From JBHPCZ01 sp042573625 (GTDB lineage Bacteria; Desulfobacterota; Desulfobacteria; Desulfobacterales; UBA11574), in contig JBHPCZ010000160.1 of NCBI GenBank assembly GCA_042573625.1, forward strand, positions 1-6,521: 6,521 nucleotides of DNA, written 5' to 3'. The number at the start of each line of letters is the position of its first letter. Position 1 is the stretch's first letter. Shown here one piece after another: positions 1 through 6,454 of the stretch. Both the position numbers and the translations under genes were made by a program. The notes beneath the pieces are model-generated. The model searched no databases. It was not told the origin of the DNA and saw nothing but the letters and a program-made list of their open reading frames with translations.

Positions 1-363
1 CCCATTTCGCTAATTTATAAAGCTTAATGATAAAAACTCCCCGACCCCTCAATTAGTTAAAAACGCTTTTAAACAGTTATCCACATGAAAGGTTCCCGTC
101 TTTCAGATCATTCAACGATACTTGGTAGAAATGCAATTATTAGGGCCGTGAAAATGTTGTGATATATGCAATTGGAGATATAGGGGACATAAAATTAGAA
201 GTTTCTATCTTTCAAGATAGAGAGACAACAGGAGCGCATATTAATTATTGAGGCTCCAAAAAAAACTTGATAATTGATTACAAAAAAACAATTGACCCCG
301 GTTAAATAAATGAAAAAGAAATTTAACTGGGCAGGCAGCATTTTAAAACCAGGAGTTTTCATA
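1..363. other. A+T-rich intergenic region without a convincing gene
   Basis: No reading frame here combines a plausible start, a ribosome-binding site and protein-like composition. The stretch is much richer in A and T than the genes to its right, with several A-runs at 257-290. Two inverted repeats are visible. TCTATCTT at 204-211 is mirrored by AAGATAGA at 214-221, and GGAGC at 231-235 is mirrored by GCTCC at 253-257. Neither is followed by a T-run on the strand that would make it an intrinsic terminator. A single TTATCCACA at 77-85 equals the DnaA-box consensus but stands alone. The region most likely carries the promoter for the genes that start at 364 and 544, but I could not find a -35/-10 pair good enough to name. 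Confidence 0.5.
351..355 (+). promoter_or_regulatory. Shine-Dalgarno site of the 41-codon small ORF
   Basis: AGGAG lies 8 nt upstream of the ATG at 364. It is the only strong ribosome-binding site on the + strand in the first 540 bases, and it is the main reason to take the small ORF seriously. The downstream permease gene has no comparable site. Confidence 0.5.
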
Positions 364-489
364 ATGCTGGACCAATACCTCAAAAGCTTCTCCCGCCTTC
401 CAACGTATAAGACCGCAGAAAATGGTCCTCTCCGGCCCCCGCCAATTTACCTTGAATATTCTGTTGATAGGAAAGAGATTTCAAGGTAA
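364..489 (+). CDS. Small ORF, 41 aa, unknown function
   Basis: This short frame begins MLDQYLKSF and ends at a TAA at 487-489. It has an AGGAG ribosome-binding site at ideal spacing. The predicted peptide is hydrophilic, with a proline-rich stretch (PLRPPP at residues 22-27) followed by IYLEYS, and has no membrane segment or signal peptide. It ends 54 nt before the DMT permease, so the two could share a transcript; the peptide might act as a translated leader for a permease that lacks its own obvious Shine-Dalgarno site, but that is inference. It could equally be the remnant of a longer gene truncated by rearrangement. I do not recognise a family. Support rests on the ribosome-binding site and on local composition resembling coding sequence. 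Confidence 0.4.
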   Translation: MLDQYLKSFSRLPTYKTAENGPLRPPPIYLEYSVDRKEISR

Positions 490-543
490 AAGAACGAACT
501 ATGGTCGCATTTTAATTAATACCATAAATCACACCCAACTCGC

Positions 544-1437
544 ATGGCTTATCTTCTTCTCATACTGGCGGCACTCTTCTGGTCCGGAAATTTTGTCCTT
601 GGGCGAGGGGTCAACGAAATCATTCCGCCTGTTGCGTTTGCGTTCTGGCGATGGGCCGGCGCCCTGGCTATCCTCATGCCTTTCGCCATCCGGGGTGTTA
701 TCCGTCAGAGACGGGAAATTCGAAAAAATTTAGGAATCCTGACAATCCTTGCCATACTTTCCGTAACCAATTTCAATACATTCCTCTATCACGCCCTGCA
801 CACCACCACCGCCATCAACGCGTTTCTGGTCAATTCCATGACGCCGATTTTTATTGTTCTCGTTTCCTGGATAGGATTCAACGACCGGATCAACACCAGG
901 CAGACCATCGGCGTTGTCCTCTCCTTGATCGGTCTTGTCTGGATTATTACACAGGGAAATTTAGAAATCCTTCTCACCGTAAGTTTTTCCAGCGGTGACC
1001 TCTGGACCCTTGCCGCCGCCCTCAGCTGGGCGTTTTACACGGTCCTTTTAAGAAAGCGTCCGGAGCATATCGATCCAATACCGTTTCTGACAGTCTTGGT
1101 GTTGATCGGACTGGTATTTTTGTCCCCGATATACCTGTGGGAAATCCAATCGGGCGCGTCCTTTCAATTTACCCCGGCTGTTTTTGCAAGTATCGGTTAT
1201 GTCGCCCTTTTTGCATCGGTGATCGCCTATATTTTCTGGAACAATGCCGTGGCAGTTGTCGGCGCGAACAAGGCCGGCATCTTCGTGCACCTTATGCCGG
1301 TGTTCGGTATCGTGCTTGCTTTCATCTTTTTGGGGGAAACGCTCGCGGTCTATCACCTGGTGGGTATGATGCTCATTTTTTCGGGAATTTATCTGACAAC
1401 CGCACCCGGGTATTTCATGAAAAATCCGGGGGAGTAG
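544..1437 (+). CDS. EamA/DMT-superfamily permease (10-TM drug/metabolite transporter)
   Basis: The 297-residue product has the length and ten-helix layout of the drug/metabolite transporter superfamily, made of two EamA repeats (about residues 2-137 and 150-285). Family hallmarks are the opening helix with FWSGNFVLGR (12-21), the TTTAINAFLVNSMTP stretch (87-101) ending repeat 1, AALSWAFYTVLLRK (158-171) opening repeat 2, and MPVFGIVLAFIFLGE (251-265) near the end. Such proteins sit in the inner membrane and usually export amino acids, other metabolites or toxic compounds. The substrate cannot be read from sequence. ATG 544 is the only possible start, because an in-frame stop lies at 517-519, yet no good Shine-Dalgarno sequence precedes it. 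A 41-codon ORF lies just upstream and may be co-transcribed. The reading frame is intact. Confidence 0.92.
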   Translation: MAYLLLILAALFWSGNFVLGRGVNEIIPPVAFAFWRWAGALAILMPFAIRGVIRQRREIRKNLGILTILAILSVTNFNTFLYHALHTTTAINAFLVNSMTPIFIVLVSWIGFNDRINTRQTIGVVLSLIGLVWIITQGNLEILLTVSFSSGDLWTLAAALSWAFYTVLLRKRPEHIDPIPFLTVLVLIGLVFLSPIYLWEIQSGASFQFTPAVFASIGYVALFASVIAYIFWNNAVAVVGANKAGIFVHLMPVFGIVLAFIFLGETLAVYHLVGMMLIFSGIYLTTAPGYFMKNPGE

Positions 1438-1633
1438 AGTGGTCCGTTGAAAGGGAAAACAGGGACGTATATAAGTTCCTACCCGTCTGGGTGTGAACAC
1501 TTCTTCTTGAGTTTTCGACTCATTTAGCGTTATTTGAAGGACGGTCAGACCTATGTTGAAATATTTTCCAACTTACAACCGAATGTACGCCCCCATTTCC
1601 CGGCGTCGTTTGAATCTGATCCGGGGCAAAGAT

Positions 1634-2833
1634 ATGGCCATGAAACACGCGTTATCGATCATATTTACGGCGCTGTTGCTGTGTGCATCTTTTGCCGTTA
1701 CCCATGCCGGCACGCCTGCGGCATTAACCCTGGAGGATATTTTCAGCAAGGCAAATTCCATCCGGTATTTGAGCTATCAGACCAAGGTAACATCACCTGC
1801 CAATACGGTTCTAAATATTAAAATATGGATTCATGATGAAAATGTATATGTCAGCGGTCTATTTGATGGCATGAAACAGATCGGTAAAAAAAGTTATGTT
1901 GTTCATACCGGAAAGTGGGTCGAATCGCCGGGGCTTACCGTAAATACAATTATTCGATTTTTGAAAGAAGCCGAGACAGCGGATGACACACGGATCATCG
2001 GCCAGGAAACGCTGGACGGTAGCCGGACGACAGTGATCGAGTATACGCAACCCCGCCCGGCATGGGGGTCGGAGATTCAAATACGGCTGTGGATTTCGCA
2101 CAAGTATTTAATTCCTGTGCGCGTAAAGGCCACCAATCTTACCCAAAACAAAATTCAGACCGAAGAAATTGCCCACATCTCTTTCAATGAAAATGACCAC
2201 AAAGCCATCCTGAATAAATTCCAGAAGATTCCACATGAAAAACGTAAAGCCAAGCCCAATTGGGGCCCCTGGCAAAAGGAACGGGAGCAGAAATACCGGG
2301 AAGTGCGTCAAATTGACCGGCAGGACGACCTGGCACCAAAGCAAAAGATAGCTGCCTGGGAAGGCTTTTTTAAAACGCTGTCCAAGAACAATCCCCATAG
2401 CAGTAGAGATGATAAAATGCGTTTGGAGTCTCGTTCCCGAATCGCCTACTGGAAATATATCAGTCGATTTCACCTTTCTGACAATGGCATTGTCAAGGAT
2501 TCCCAAACAGGCTTGGAGTGGATTTCCGGGCCTGACAAAGATATCAGCTGGGAGGAGGCCGGATTGTGGGCAAAGAGCCTGACCATAGACGGCGGCGGTT
2601 GGCGGCTGCCGACCATCGATGAATTAAAAACCGTATACGAAAAAGGTGCTGGCGAGCGCAACCTGCCACCGTATTTAAAAACCGCCGGACGGTTTGGGTA
2701 TGTGTGGTCAGGGGAGCGAAGGAACAAGCCAGGTTACTGGTGCTTCGATTATGCCTATGGTCGAAAGACCGCCTATAGCTCTGGATATTCTAAAGATTTT
2801 CGGGCCTTTGCCGTGCGCGGCCCAATAAAATAG
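1634..2833 (+). CDS. Secreted LolA-like/DUF1566 (Lcl-type) two-domain protein
   Basis: From the start chosen here the product is 399 aa. Its N-terminus, MAMKHALSIIFTALLLCASF ending near THAG (residue 26), is a typical Sec signal peptide. Residues about 32-190 look like a LolA/DUF4412-type lipoprotein-carrier fold, judged by alternating strands with the pattern KIWIHDENVYV, an IIGQETLDGSRTTVIEY segment, LWISHKYLIPVRV and a closing strand. A charged linker (about 200-275, including KAKPNWGPWQKEREQKY) follows. Residues about 278-396 are a DUF1566 domain: NGIVKDSQTGLEW, WEEAGLWAKSL, GGGWRLPTIDELKTVY and a terminal FAVRG. The frame is also open from ATG 1553, but that would place 27 extra, arginine-rich residues ahead of the signal peptide. 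ATG 1634 is preceded by GGGG at 8 nt spacing. It is probably periplasmic or outer-membrane-associated. The precise role is unknown. Confidence 0.82.
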   Translation: MAMKHALSIIFTALLLCASFAVTHAGTPAALTLEDIFSKANSIRYLSYQTKVTSPANTVLNIKIWIHDENVYVSGLFDGMKQIGKKSYVVHTGKWVESPGLTVNTIIRFLKEAETADDTRIIGQETLDGSRTTVIEYTQPRPAWGSEIQIRLWISHKYLIPVRVKATNLTQNKIQTEEIAHISFNENDHKAILNKFQKIPHEKRKAKPNWGPWQKEREQKYREVRQIDRQDDLAPKQKIAAWEGFFKTLSKNNPHSSRDDKMRLESRSRIAYWKYISRFHLSDNGIVKDSQTGLEWISGPDKDISWEEAGLWAKSLTIDGGGWRLPTIDELKTVYEKGAGERNLPPYLKTAGRFGYVWSGERRNKPGYWCFDYAYGRKTAYSSGYSKDFRAFAVRGPIK

Positions 2834-2901
2834 GGAACTTAGAACTTTGGGGGCGTTGATGACTATAGGGACTTGATGATTGGACACTTAATAGTGAGTC
2901 T

Positions 2902-3001
2902 CCTCCCGTATAGCGGAAGGCATCAGGAAGCCCTAAGATGGGGGCATCCCGGATCGGTCGAACCTCTCCGGGTCCTCCGCCAGAGGCGGCGGGTTTAGGG
3001 C
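2902..3001 (+). ncRNA. Putative structured RNA / leader with a multi-branched fold
   Basis: Read by eye, this gap folds unusually well. A 7-bp closing helix pairs 2930-2936 (GCCCTAA) with 2995-3001 (TTAGGGC). It encloses three hairpins: 2937-2940/2945-2948 (GATG/CATC, GGGG loop); 2949-2953/2967-2971 (CCGGA/TCCGG), topped by 2956-2958/2962-2964 (GGT/ACC, CGA loop); and 2977-2981/2985-2989 (CCGCC/GGCGG, AGA loop), extended by CC/GG at 2974-2975/2991-2992. Just upstream, 2902-2908 pairs with 2914-2920 around a TATAG loop with one C-A mismatch. A weaker CACT/AGTG hairpin at 2885-2896 may extend it. The element ends 39 nt before the MFS start. It could be a cis-regulatory leader, a stand-alone RNA, or a fragment of a retroelement RNA such as a group II intron. 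I do not recognise a known family, and strand is inferred from the neighbours. Confidence 0.4.
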
Positions 3002-3040
3002 ACAACTAACCAATGAAGAGTCGACAGAGCTAGTAACGAC

Positions 3041-4492
3041 GTGACAGAGACAAACGGAAAATCAGACTCAAACCCCCATGACATTGCCTCAAAAAACCAG
3101 CCCGATGATGCTGTCTCCGATGCTGTGACCCTGTTTGTGGTCAGCGCCGTTCAGTTCCTGACCCCCTTCATGCTGTCTGCTGTGGGAGTGGCCCTTCCTG
3201 CCATTGGTCGGGAGTTTTCAGCCAGTGCGGTTCAGCTTGGACTTGTGGAAACCGTCTACATCTTCGCCTTTTCCCTTTTTTTGCTTCCAGCCGGGCGGCT
3301 GGGTGATATTTACGGAAGGAAAAGAATCTTTACGATCGGCATTCTCGTGTTCACCGCGGGAACCGTTTTGGTGTCACTCGCCTTTACCATCGAAAGCTTT
3401 ATTGTGTTCCGGTTTTTTCAAGGGTTTGGCGGGGCCATGATCTCAGGAACCAGTGTGGCCATCCTTTCTTCGGTCTTTCCACCGGATAGACGGGGGCAGG
3501 CCATGGGGGTCATCGTGGGTTGCGTCTACTTGGGGCTGTCTCTGGGTCCGGTTCTTTCCGGATTCATGGTTACCCATCTGGGATGGCGCTGGATCTTTTA
3601 CCTGGGGGTTCTGCTCGAGCTTTTCTGCCTGTCTCTCACTGTTTTGAAACTTAAGGGCGAATGGGCTGACGCAAGGGGTGAGCGGTTTGATTTTGTGGGA
3701 ACCCTTCTTTACATTATCTCTTTATTCTGTCTGATTTTCGGCACTCTCAACCTGAAAGAGGGGGGTATTTATCTGGTGCTCATGGCATCAGGCGCCTTAG
3801 GATTTCTGATCTTTATTGCCTTTGAGTACAGGTGCCCATCTCCGATTCTGGATGTGGGCCTGGTCCTCCGTAACCGGGTTTTCGCCTTCAGCAACCTGGC
3901 CACCCTGATCAATTACGCCGCGTCTTTTGGCATCGCTTTTTTCTTCAGTTTGTATTTGCAAGTGGTCAGGGGGTATTCTCCCCAAGGGGCAGGGTGGATT
4001 CTGATTATCCAGCCCGTGTTTCAGGCGGCTCTTTCACCGTTGTTTGGAAGGCTGGCAGACCGGGTTTCGCCTGCGGGTCTGGCCACTGCAGGCATGGCCG
4101 TGTGCAGCCTGAGCCTGGGTCTGGCTTCCCGGTTTCATGCCGGAACAGCCATGCCTGTGATTATGGGGATGTTGGCCTTGATGGGCGTAGGATTCAGTCT
4201 TTTTTCATCACCCAATACCACCACGGTGATGGGCAGTGTCCCTCCCAAAAGCTATGGTATCGCATCCAGTTTTCTGGCCACCATGCGGACCATGGGGATG
4301 CTGTGCAGCATGACCATCATCACTTTGGTGTTCAAACATCTCATGGGGGACCACCCGGTGGGTCCGGAAACACAGGCCTCTTTTCTTGCCAGTATGCATC
4401 TTTGCATGATGACCTTCTGCTTCCTTTGCGTGGCCGGAGTATTTTGTTCCATGGTCCGCTTGAAGCCTGTCTGTTCGGATGAAGCATCATGA
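3041..4492 (+). CDS. MFS exporter, DHA2 (14-TM, EmrB/QacA-like) family
   Basis: The 483-aa product matches the length of the 14-helix DHA2 group of proton-driven drug exporters. Motif A is clear at residues 85-96 (GRLGDIYGRKRI). Motif C, the antiporter signature, lies at 161-175 with LGLSLGP, followed by the family-typical GWRWIFYLGV (181-190). A second loop copy, GRLADRVSP (336-344), opens the other half, and SSPNTTTVMGSVPP (389-402) with GIASSFLATMRTMG matches late DHA2 helices. It probably expels amphiphilic compounds across the inner membrane; the substrate is unknown. The start is a GTG with no evident Shine-Dalgarno site, giving a 28-residue hydrophilic tail before helix 1. No ATG, GTG or TTG occurs between it and the in-frame TGA at 3014; an internal GTG at codon 29 is an alternative. 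No membrane-fusion partner lies beside it. It converges on the selenoprotein gene with a 51-bp gap. Confidence 0.9.
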   Translation: MTETNGKSDSNPHDIASKNQPDDAVSDAVTLFVVSAVQFLTPFMLSAVGVALPAIGREFSASAVQLGLVETVYIFAFSLFLLPAGRLGDIYGRKRIFTIGILVFTAGTVLVSLAFTIESFIVFRFFQGFGGAMISGTSVAILSSVFPPDRRGQAMGVIVGCVYLGLSLGPVLSGFMVTHLGWRWIFYLGVLLELFCLSLTVLKLKGEWADARGERFDFVGTLLYIISLFCLIFGTLNLKEGGIYLVLMASGALGFLIFIAFEYRCPSPILDVGLVLRNRVFAFSNLATLINYAASFGIAFFFSLYLQVVRGYSPQGAGWILIIQPVFQAALSPLFGRLADRVSPAGLATAGMAVCSLSLGLASRFHAGTAMPVIMGMLALMGVGFSLFSSPNTTTVMGSVPPKSYGIASSFLATMRTMGMLCSMTIITLVFKHLMGDHPVGPETQASFLASMHLCMMTFCFLCVAGVFCSMVRLKPVCSDEAS

Positions 4493-4543
4493 TCTGGCCT
4501 GTTTTCATTCTTATGACACCGGCCTTATGGTCTCGGATATCGT

Positions 4544-4957
4544 TTATTTTGCTTCAACAGGATATTTCGCCCTGAACCACTCGCTCCAACCGCCTTTTAA
4601 TGCAAAAAGTTTGGTGTACCCTTTCTTGAAAAACTGTTGTGCCACCCTGGCACTCGTATACTCGTTGGGTCAGGCGCAGTAAAATACAAGCGTTTTATCC
4701 TTCGGGTACTTTTCCGCCCAGGATTCTACTTCACCGGGATTTCCCCGCTGGGCACCCTTTATTTTAAACTCGCTGGATCCCCAGTCTCGACCGGCTCTGA
4801 CATCCAAGATTATCGTGTCCGGATTGTCGAGCATTTGTTTAAGCGTTTCTTTTGTAATTCTTTCAACATCTGCTGTCGCCAGCGATGCACTAGCAAACGT
4901 CATCAAGACAACTAAAGTGAGAATTATCGTAAAATTAATTGTTCGTTTGTGTTTCAT
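4544..4957 (-). CDS. Periplasmic rhodanese-like selenoprotein (UGA at 4672-4670 read as selenocysteine)
   Basis: The apparent stop after FYCA is a TGA in the rhodanese active-site loop. Reading it as Sec gives a 137-aa protein: signal peptide 1-29 (cleavage near LATA|D), ILDVR at 50-54, catalytic loop C94-A95-U96-P97-N98-E99 then TSAR (101-104), and the usual closing GYTKLFALKGGWSEWF (113-128), ending at TAA 4546-4544. Without readthrough the domain would lose about a third, including this conserved tail. I recall close family members as having Cys at the Sec site (CxCPNE). Rhodaneses transfer sulfane sulfur through the loop Cys; here that Cys is two residues before Sec, suggesting a C-x-U redox or sulfur/selenium-transfer centre. 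ATG 4957 is preferred over ATG 4963: AAAGGAG (4972-4966) is 8 nt from the former and only 2 nt from the latter. The gene starts 23 nt after the APC permease stop, so the two are probably co-transcribed. Confidence 0.85.
4639..4653 (-). promoter_or_regulatory. Candidate bacterial SECIS hairpin
   Basis: On the minus strand GTGCCA pairs perfectly with TGGCAC around a GGG loop. The stem begins 16 nt after the UGA and the loop falls at +23 to +25. Bacterial SECIS elements lie inside the coding sequence just 3' of UGA and carry G in the first positions of a small apical loop about 16-37 nt away, where SelB binds; this hairpin meets each criterion. The closing A-T pair may open to give a 5-nt AGGGT loop. 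TTTTT follows 5 nt after the stem, so it could be mistaken for a terminator, but the frame continues through it. Confidence 0.72.
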
Positions 4958-4965
4958 GATCATTA

Positions 4966-4972
4966 CTCCTTT
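4966..4972 (-). promoter_or_regulatory. Shine-Dalgarno site deciding the selenoprotein start
   Basis: AAAGGAG on the minus strand is a near-perfect ribosome-binding site. Its 8-nt spacing to the ATG at 4957 against 2 nt to the ATG at 4963 makes 4957 the likelier initiation codon, so the protein begins MKHKRT. Confidence 0.75.
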
Positions 4973-4980
4973 CTATTATA

Positions 4981-6309
4981 TTATTCTGTTTTTCCGATCC
5001 TGTCTGTAATACGCTGATTTCTTGTCGAAGAGACTTTTTGCCAGATAAAACTTAAAAGAAAAATGGTTACGATACTGGCAAGCATAAAATAAGCGAGAAA
5101 GACCGAATCAGTGTCCGTCCATAACAATCCTATAAAACCCGATAGCAAAATCAATATGCTAAATACGGTCATCCACATGGATATCGAAACCGTTTTTTTT
5201 CCAAGTCTATCCGCATCACGCTTTCTAATAACCATTGCCGTAATGCTGACTTCCGCGTAGTGCAACAGCCAGAACAACAGTCCAGCCCTGATAAGCAACT
5301 CCAGTTCAGGCTTGCCGGCAATTCCTACGGCCATTGCAAAAGCAATTGTCGCAAAAAGCAAGAACTGCGGAACCGCCGTTCGATTTTTACCCCATGTCAA
5401 GATAGACGGAAGAAGATGCTGGGCGACCATGCCGTCTATCATTTTCGGAAGGGCTATGAAAAAGGAATTTACTGCGCTGCATGTACCGGAAATGACGATT
5501 ATCCCCATGAGCAACCTGCCTTCATTGCCAAGAATGCGTCGCGCGGCTACAGTGAAGGGAATAGATGAATGCGCCAATTTATCCAAAGGGGTGCTGCCCA
5601 TGGAGGCCATTGACCAGAGAAAAAACAGGAAGCCGACGGATAATATGCTTATCATCATTGGCGCGTAAAGAGGTGTGCTTGAACGTTTATGAACTTGATA
5701 ATGTTGATCTGTAAAAACACTTAAGTCAAACCCTACAAAGATGAATAGACCCAGGAGTATCGGTCGAAGGCTGAAATTATCTGAAAATTCAAGGGGAACC
5801 GGTTGCAGATCCCCCCACTGTTGTAACCCTGCTATCGAAAGAAACAGCAGCCCGAAAAACGACACACCGATAAAAACCAGTTGCAGTTTCGACGAAATAT
5901 CTCTACTTATCAGATTAACGGCAAGCAGAGCCCCCAGTAGCAGAAAAGCGAATGCAAAGTTTGGAAACCAATAGAGAAATACTTCATTGAAGACAAACCC
6001 GGCTGTGACCAGCAGGCCGGTTGACAAAAAGACACCCGTAATCAGCCTCGAACCCATCGGCAGAACAATGGCTACTGAAGCGCCAAAGGCCGAATTGATG
6101 ATTTTTGCTTCGCCTTCAACTCCAAAATGGCGGGTATATAATTGTCCGTAACTGTGCGCAATGGACGCGTGAACGACTGCTGAAAGTAAAATAACGGCGA
6201 AAACATAACCGCCGAATGTTCCAACACTATTGCCCAGCAAGACCAGCATGTCTGGAGATAACATCAGACCCATAGATAGTCCGACTGCAGGAATGAGTGA
6301 AAAATTCAT
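4981..6309 (-). CDS. APC-superfamily permease, about 12 TM helices
   Basis: The 442-aa product is an inner-membrane protein with about twelve hydrophobic segments, the size of a single amino acid-polyamine-organocation (APC) permease. The best family signs are the helix-6 region FIFVGFDLSVFTD (189-201), followed by a short hydrophilic stretch with HKRSSTP, which corresponds to the GFD...E...NP.R pattern of APC proteins. Further on come IPFTVAARRILGNEG (250-264) and CSAVNSFFIALPKMIDGMV (277-295), then a P...L...NRTAVPQ segment typical of the loop before helix 9. APC members usually import amino acids or amines by coupling to ions or by exchange; the substrate here is unknown. The ATG at 6309 has AAGGA five nucleotides upstream. 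Its stop lies 23 nt before the selenoprotein start, implying an operon. It is visibly more A+T-rich than the neighbouring MFS gene. Confidence 0.85.
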   Translation of the reverse strand: MNFSLIPAVGLSMGLMLSPDMLVLLGNSVGTFGGYVFAVILLSAVVHASIAHSYGQLYTRHFGVEGEAKIINSAFGASVAIVLPMGSRLITGVFLSTGLLVTAGFVFNEVFLYWFPNFAFAFLLLGALLAVNLISRDISSKLQLVFIGVSFFGLLFLSIAGLQQWGDLQPVPLEFSDNFSLRPILLGLFIFVGFDLSVFTDQHYQVHKRSSTPLYAPMMISILSVGFLFFLWSMASMGSTPLDKLAHSSIPFTVAARRILGNEGRLLMGIIVISGTCSAVNSFFIALPKMIDGMVAQHLLPSILTWGKNRTAVPQFLLFATIAFAMAVGIAGKPELELLIRAGLLFWLLHYAEVSITAMVIRKRDADRLGKKTVSISMWMTVFSILILLSGFIGLLWTDTDSVFLAYFMLASIVTIFLLSFIWQKVSSTRNQRITDRIGKTE

Positions 6310-6364
6310 TGTTTCCTTACCCGGTTTTTCGGATTAGAGCCAATTGTCCCGCCAATTATCCAAC

Positions 6365-6392
6365 AACATAACAATGAATGATCACATTTCAA
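6365..6392 (-). promoter_or_regulatory. Possible sigma-70-type promoter for the APC permease/selenoprotein pair
   Basis: On the minus strand TTGAAA (6392-6387; 5 of 6 to consensus) is separated by 16 nt from TATGTT (6370-6365; 4 of 6). It lies 56 nt upstream of the permease start and is the best match I found between that gene and the repeat array. Such matches are common by chance in A+T-rich DNA. Confidence 0.3.
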
Positions 6393-6394
6393 TT

Positions 6395-6405
6395 CCTTGA
6401 CAAGG
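6395..6405. repeat. Short palindrome upstream of the APC permease promoter candidate
   Basis: CCTTG and CAAGG flank a single A, giving an 11-bp near-perfect dyad just upstream of the candidate -35 box. The position would suit an activator site, but five-base arms are short and no regulator gene is in view. Confidence 0.25.
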
Positions 6406-6454
6406 TAAATGCATAGCGTTCTGCCTGATTGGGACATAGGTAGGCCCATTAAAG

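Noticed and set aside
77..85. Perfect DnaA-box consensus TTATCCACA, suggesting an origin
   Set aside because: It is a single copy with no cluster and no dnaA or replication gene nearby; one 9-mer match in a window this size is not strong evidence.
1048..1500. 150-aa open frame on the minus strand opposite the DMT permease
   Set aside because: It is antisense to a clear membrane protein, is full of Arg, His and Lys, has no domain-like pattern and is explained by the codon structure of the real gene.
1508..1525. Terminator after the DMT permease (TGAGT/ACTCA with TTTCG loop, then TTT)
   Set aside because: A 5-bp, A+T-rich stem with only three T residues after it is too weak to call.
1553..1633. 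Upstream start of the LolA-like/DUF1566 gene at ATG 1553
   Set aside because: It has GAAGGA at 12 nt spacing but would put 27 arginine-rich residues ahead of a normal signal peptide; ATG 1634 gives a standard one.
2812..3060. Complete group II intron between the DUF1566 gene and the MFS gene
   Set aside because: A GTGCG occurs at 2813, but it lies inside the DUF1566 coding end, no domain V signature or reverse transcriptase is present, and the gap is too short; at most a fragment could be there.
4639..4653. Intrinsic terminator for the minus-strand rhodanese (hairpin followed by TTTTT)
   Set aside because: The frame continues through the hairpin with conserved rhodanese residues to 4544, the stem is short, and its distance from the UGA fits a SECIS element better.
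4479..4682. 67-aa + strand frame overlapping the end of the MFS gene
   Set aside because: It has no ribosome-binding site or recognisable sequence and lies opposite the readthrough part of the selenoprotein.
4673..4963. Truncated 97-aa rhodanese ending at the UGA, i.e. a pseudogene
   Set aside because: The sequence after the UGA is in frame, free of further stops and carries the conserved C-terminal half of the domain, so loss by mutation is a poorer explanation than selenocysteine.
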